A DNA stretch of 64,000 nucleotides from the NCBI GenBank assembly GCA_947625205.1, contig CANQNN010000003.1, positions 1 to 64,000 of the forward strand. Reading direction: 5' to 3'. Positions 62,311 through 64,000 of the stretch are shown here, one piece after another. Made by a program: the position numbers and the translations under genes. Below the pieces are notes generated by a model. The model did no database searches, had not been told where the DNA came from, and saw only the letters and a program-made list of their open reading frames with translations. Source of the stretch: an uncultured Lachnospiraceae bacterium. GTDB lineage: Bacteria > Bacillota > Clostridia > Lachnospirales > Lachnospiraceae. Each line of letters begins with the position of its first letter. The stretch's first letter is position 1.

Positions 62311-63306
62311 CTATACCTGGTAGTATTCACGATACCACCGCACAAATTTCTCCAGGCCCTCTTCGATCCCAGTGTCCGGTTTAAAGCCATAATCCCGCAT
62401 CAGATCCGACACATCCGCATAGGTCTGATAGACGTCTCCCGGCTGCATGGGAAGGAACTCTTTTACGGCTTTCCTGCCGAGACATCTCTCCAGCGTCTCT
62501 ATATAGTCCATCAGCTTTACCGGCTTATTATTGCCGATGTTATACAGTTTATAGCTTACTCCCTTGGCATTCTGCGCGGGCGGATTACAGAGAATATTCT
62601 CTACTCCCGTAACAATATCGTCTATATAAGTGAAATCCCGGTACATATCGCCGTTGTTATAGATCTGGATCGGCTCTCCCGCCATGATCTTCTTCGTGAA
62701 TTTATAATATGCCATATCCGGTCTGCCATAAGGACCGTATACGGTAAAAAACCTGAGACCCGTCACCGGGATCCGATACAGCTTGCTGTATGCATGCGCC
62801 ATCAGCTCATTGGATTTCTTGGTGGCTGCATACAGGCTTACCGGCTCATCCACCTGATCCTGCGTGGAGAACGGCACCTTCACGTTACCGCCATACACGG
62901 AGCTGGAAGATGCGTAAACCAAGTGCTCCACCGGGCAGTGCCGGCATGCTTCCAGGATATTGTAAAAGCCTACGATATTGGACTGTATATAGGCGTCCGG
63001 ATTATCGATACTGTAACGGACGCCTGCCTGGGCGCCCAGATTGACCACGACATGCGGCGCATATTCCCGAAACAGCCGGGATACCGCATCCCGGTCTGCC
63101 AGATCGCCCCTGACAAAGCTGTAATCAGCATACTTGTTTAGAATAGACAGGCGGTCCATCTTAAGCTGCACGTCATAATAATTGTTCAGATCATCGAAAC
63201 CTATGACCCTCGCACCTCGTTCCAGAAGACTCTTAGACAGATGAAAGCCAATAAATCCTGCGCCCCCTGTCACGAGATAGGTTTTATTGATATCCAGTGG
63301 ATTCAT
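62311..63306 (-). CDS. UDP-glucuronate 4-epimerase type NAD-dependent epimerase
   Basis: 331 residues from the ATG at 63306, which has GGGAG five bases upstream; a Met at 63318 has a weaker site. The NAD loop is [12 protein letters not shown], the catalytic Tyr/Lys motif is YAATKKSNEL, and FDDLNNYYDVQLK and GAQAGVRYSI are typical of the CapI/UDP-GlcA epimerase group. It would convert UDP-glucuronate from the upstream Ugd to UDP-galacturonate. The gene starts 15 bases after the ugd stop. Confidence 0.92.
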   Translation of the reverse strand: MNPLDINKTYLVTGGAGFIGFHLSKSLLERGARVIGFDDLNNYYDVQLKMDRLSILNKYADYSFVRGDLADRDAVSRLFREYAPHVVVNLGAQAGVRYSIDNPDAYIQSNIVGFYNILEACRHCPVEHLVYASSSSVYGGNVKVPFSTQDQVDEPVSLYAATKKSNELMAHAYSKLYRIPVTGLRFFTVYGPYGRPDMAYYKFTKKIMAGEPIQIYNNGDMYRDFTYIDDIVTGVENILCNPPAQNAKGVSYKLYNIGNNKPVKLMDYIETLERCLGRKAVKEFLPMQPGDVYQTYADVSDLMRDYGFKPDTGIEEGLEKFVRWYREYYQV

Positions 63307-63321
63307 GATGTCTCCCATCCG

Positions 63322-64000
63322 TTATCTTCCGATACCGTAATATTCCACGCCCGCTTCCTTCATAGCCGCGGGGCTGTACAGATTACGCCCGTCATACACA
63401 AGAGGTATCTGCATCAGCTTCTTATAGGTTTCAGGCGCTATCGCCCTGATCTTATCCCACTCCGTAAATATAAAGCATATATTGGCATTCTGAAGTGCAT
63501 CCTCCGGATCCGCCACATACTGTATCGTCCCCTTATCGTGCTTACCTTCCGGATATCTCAACTTAAAATTATCCGTCGCAACAGGATCGTACGCATAGAC
63601 ATTCGAACCGCTCTCCAGAAGAAGCTTCACATTGTCAAGCGAAGGAGCCTCCCGCAGATCGTCCGTTCCCGCCTTAAATGCAAGGCCCAGCACCGCCACC
63701 TTCAGATTCTGGAACGTGATCATCCTATTACACGCTTTATAATAGAGCTTCGTCTTCTGTTCCGCATTGACATCCACGGCCGCCTCCACCGTGCGAAGCT
63801 GATATCCGTGCTGTCTGGCAAGATATTTCAGCGCTTTGGTATCTTTGGGGAAACAGCTTCCGCCATAGCCCACGCCGGCATTTAAGAATTTCGCACCGAT
63901 ACGCGGATCATAACTCATGCCTTCCGCCACGGCGCCTATATCCGCACCCACCAACTCACACAGATTGGCGATATCGTTCATATAGGAAATCTTGAGCGCC
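63322..64000 (-). CDS. ugd: UDP-glucose 6-dehydrogenase (partial)
   Basis: The N-terminal part lies beyond the right edge; 226 residues are visible and the frame continues to 64000. The catalytic loop is GGSCFPKD with Cys, followed by VAVLGLAFKAGTDDLREAPS, the C-terminal UDP-binding fold. The frame before the Met at 63981 reads ALKISYMNDIANLCE, a typical Ugd helix, so the gene starts outside. It oxidises UDP-glucose to UDP-glucuronate for capsule-type glycans, feeding the epimerase encoded downstream. Confidence 0.95.
   Translation of the reverse strand, partial: ALKISYMNDIANLCELVGADIGAVAEGMSYDPRIGAKFLNAGVGYGGSCFPKDTKALKYLARQHGYQLRTVEAAVDVNAEQKTKLYYKACNRMITFQNLKVAVLGLAFKAGTDDLREAPSLDNVKLLLESGSNVYAYDPVATDNFKLRYPEGKHDKGTIQYVADPEDALQNANICFIFTEWDKIRAIAPETYKKLMQIPLVYDGRNLYSPAAMKEAGVEYYGIGR

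Overview
The window looks like chromosomal DNA of a low-to-mid GC Firmicute, most likely a Lachnospiraceae-type Clostridiales. The signs are AGGAGG-type ribosome binding sites, TTGACA/TATAAT promoters, membrane-anchored GH25 lysozymes with Cys-rich and Ig-like repeats, a Csp-like subtilase, an LCP protein, and no outer-membrane genes. This is inferred from gene content; no 16S or other marker gene is present.

Left part (1-10.1 kb): housekeeping and regulation. A PAS/degenerate GGDEF/EAL protein runs off the left edge and is divergent from a carbamate kinase (arcC). On the minus strand follow clpX, a Csp-like subtilisin protease and lspA, then a membrane HtrA-type protease and glmS.

Middle-left (10.1-34.3 kb): a cell-surface polysaccharide locus, almost all on the minus strand. 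In transcription order it holds a large membrane-anchored GH25 lysozyme on its own promoter. Next comes a tight operon rmlB-rmlA-GH25-rmlC-wzm-wzt-methyltransferase/kinase-like protein-GT2-GT2. Then follow a phosphoglucomutase with its own promoter and terminator, two GT2 enzymes, a polyprenyl-phosphate sugar transferase, an LCP ligase, a GT2 and glmS. Together they suggest a rhamnose-containing glycan that is built on undecaprenyl phosphate, capped or length-controlled, exported by an ABC transporter and attached to the wall by LCP. RmlD, Wzx and Wzy were not found.

Middle-right (34.5-51 kb): surface-modification genes. They include a zinc-ribbon protein, a degenerate SGNH protein, an SGNH+MBOAT acyltransferase pair next to a polytopic membrane protein split by an in-frame stop, a FAD oxidoreductase, and an eight-gene minus-strand cluster (two polytopic membrane proteins, GtrA, radical SAM/SPASM, SGNH lipoprotein, GT2, a YiiX-like protein, a YbhN-like protein).

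Right (51-64 kb): an unusual acylation module of VOC protein, acyl carrier protein, FkbH-like HAD protein, SGNH protein, GT2 and two divergent MBOATs, one with its own SGNH partner. It is followed by a minus-strand set ugd - UDP-glucuronate epimerase - GtrB-like GT2 - YdjC/ChbG deacetylase. ACP, FkbH, MBOAT and SGNH together resemble a Dlt-type system in which FkbH may replace DltA as the acyl-loading enzyme; this is the most interesting hypothesis in the window. No tRNA, rRNA, CRISPR array, insertion sequence or prophage was recognised.
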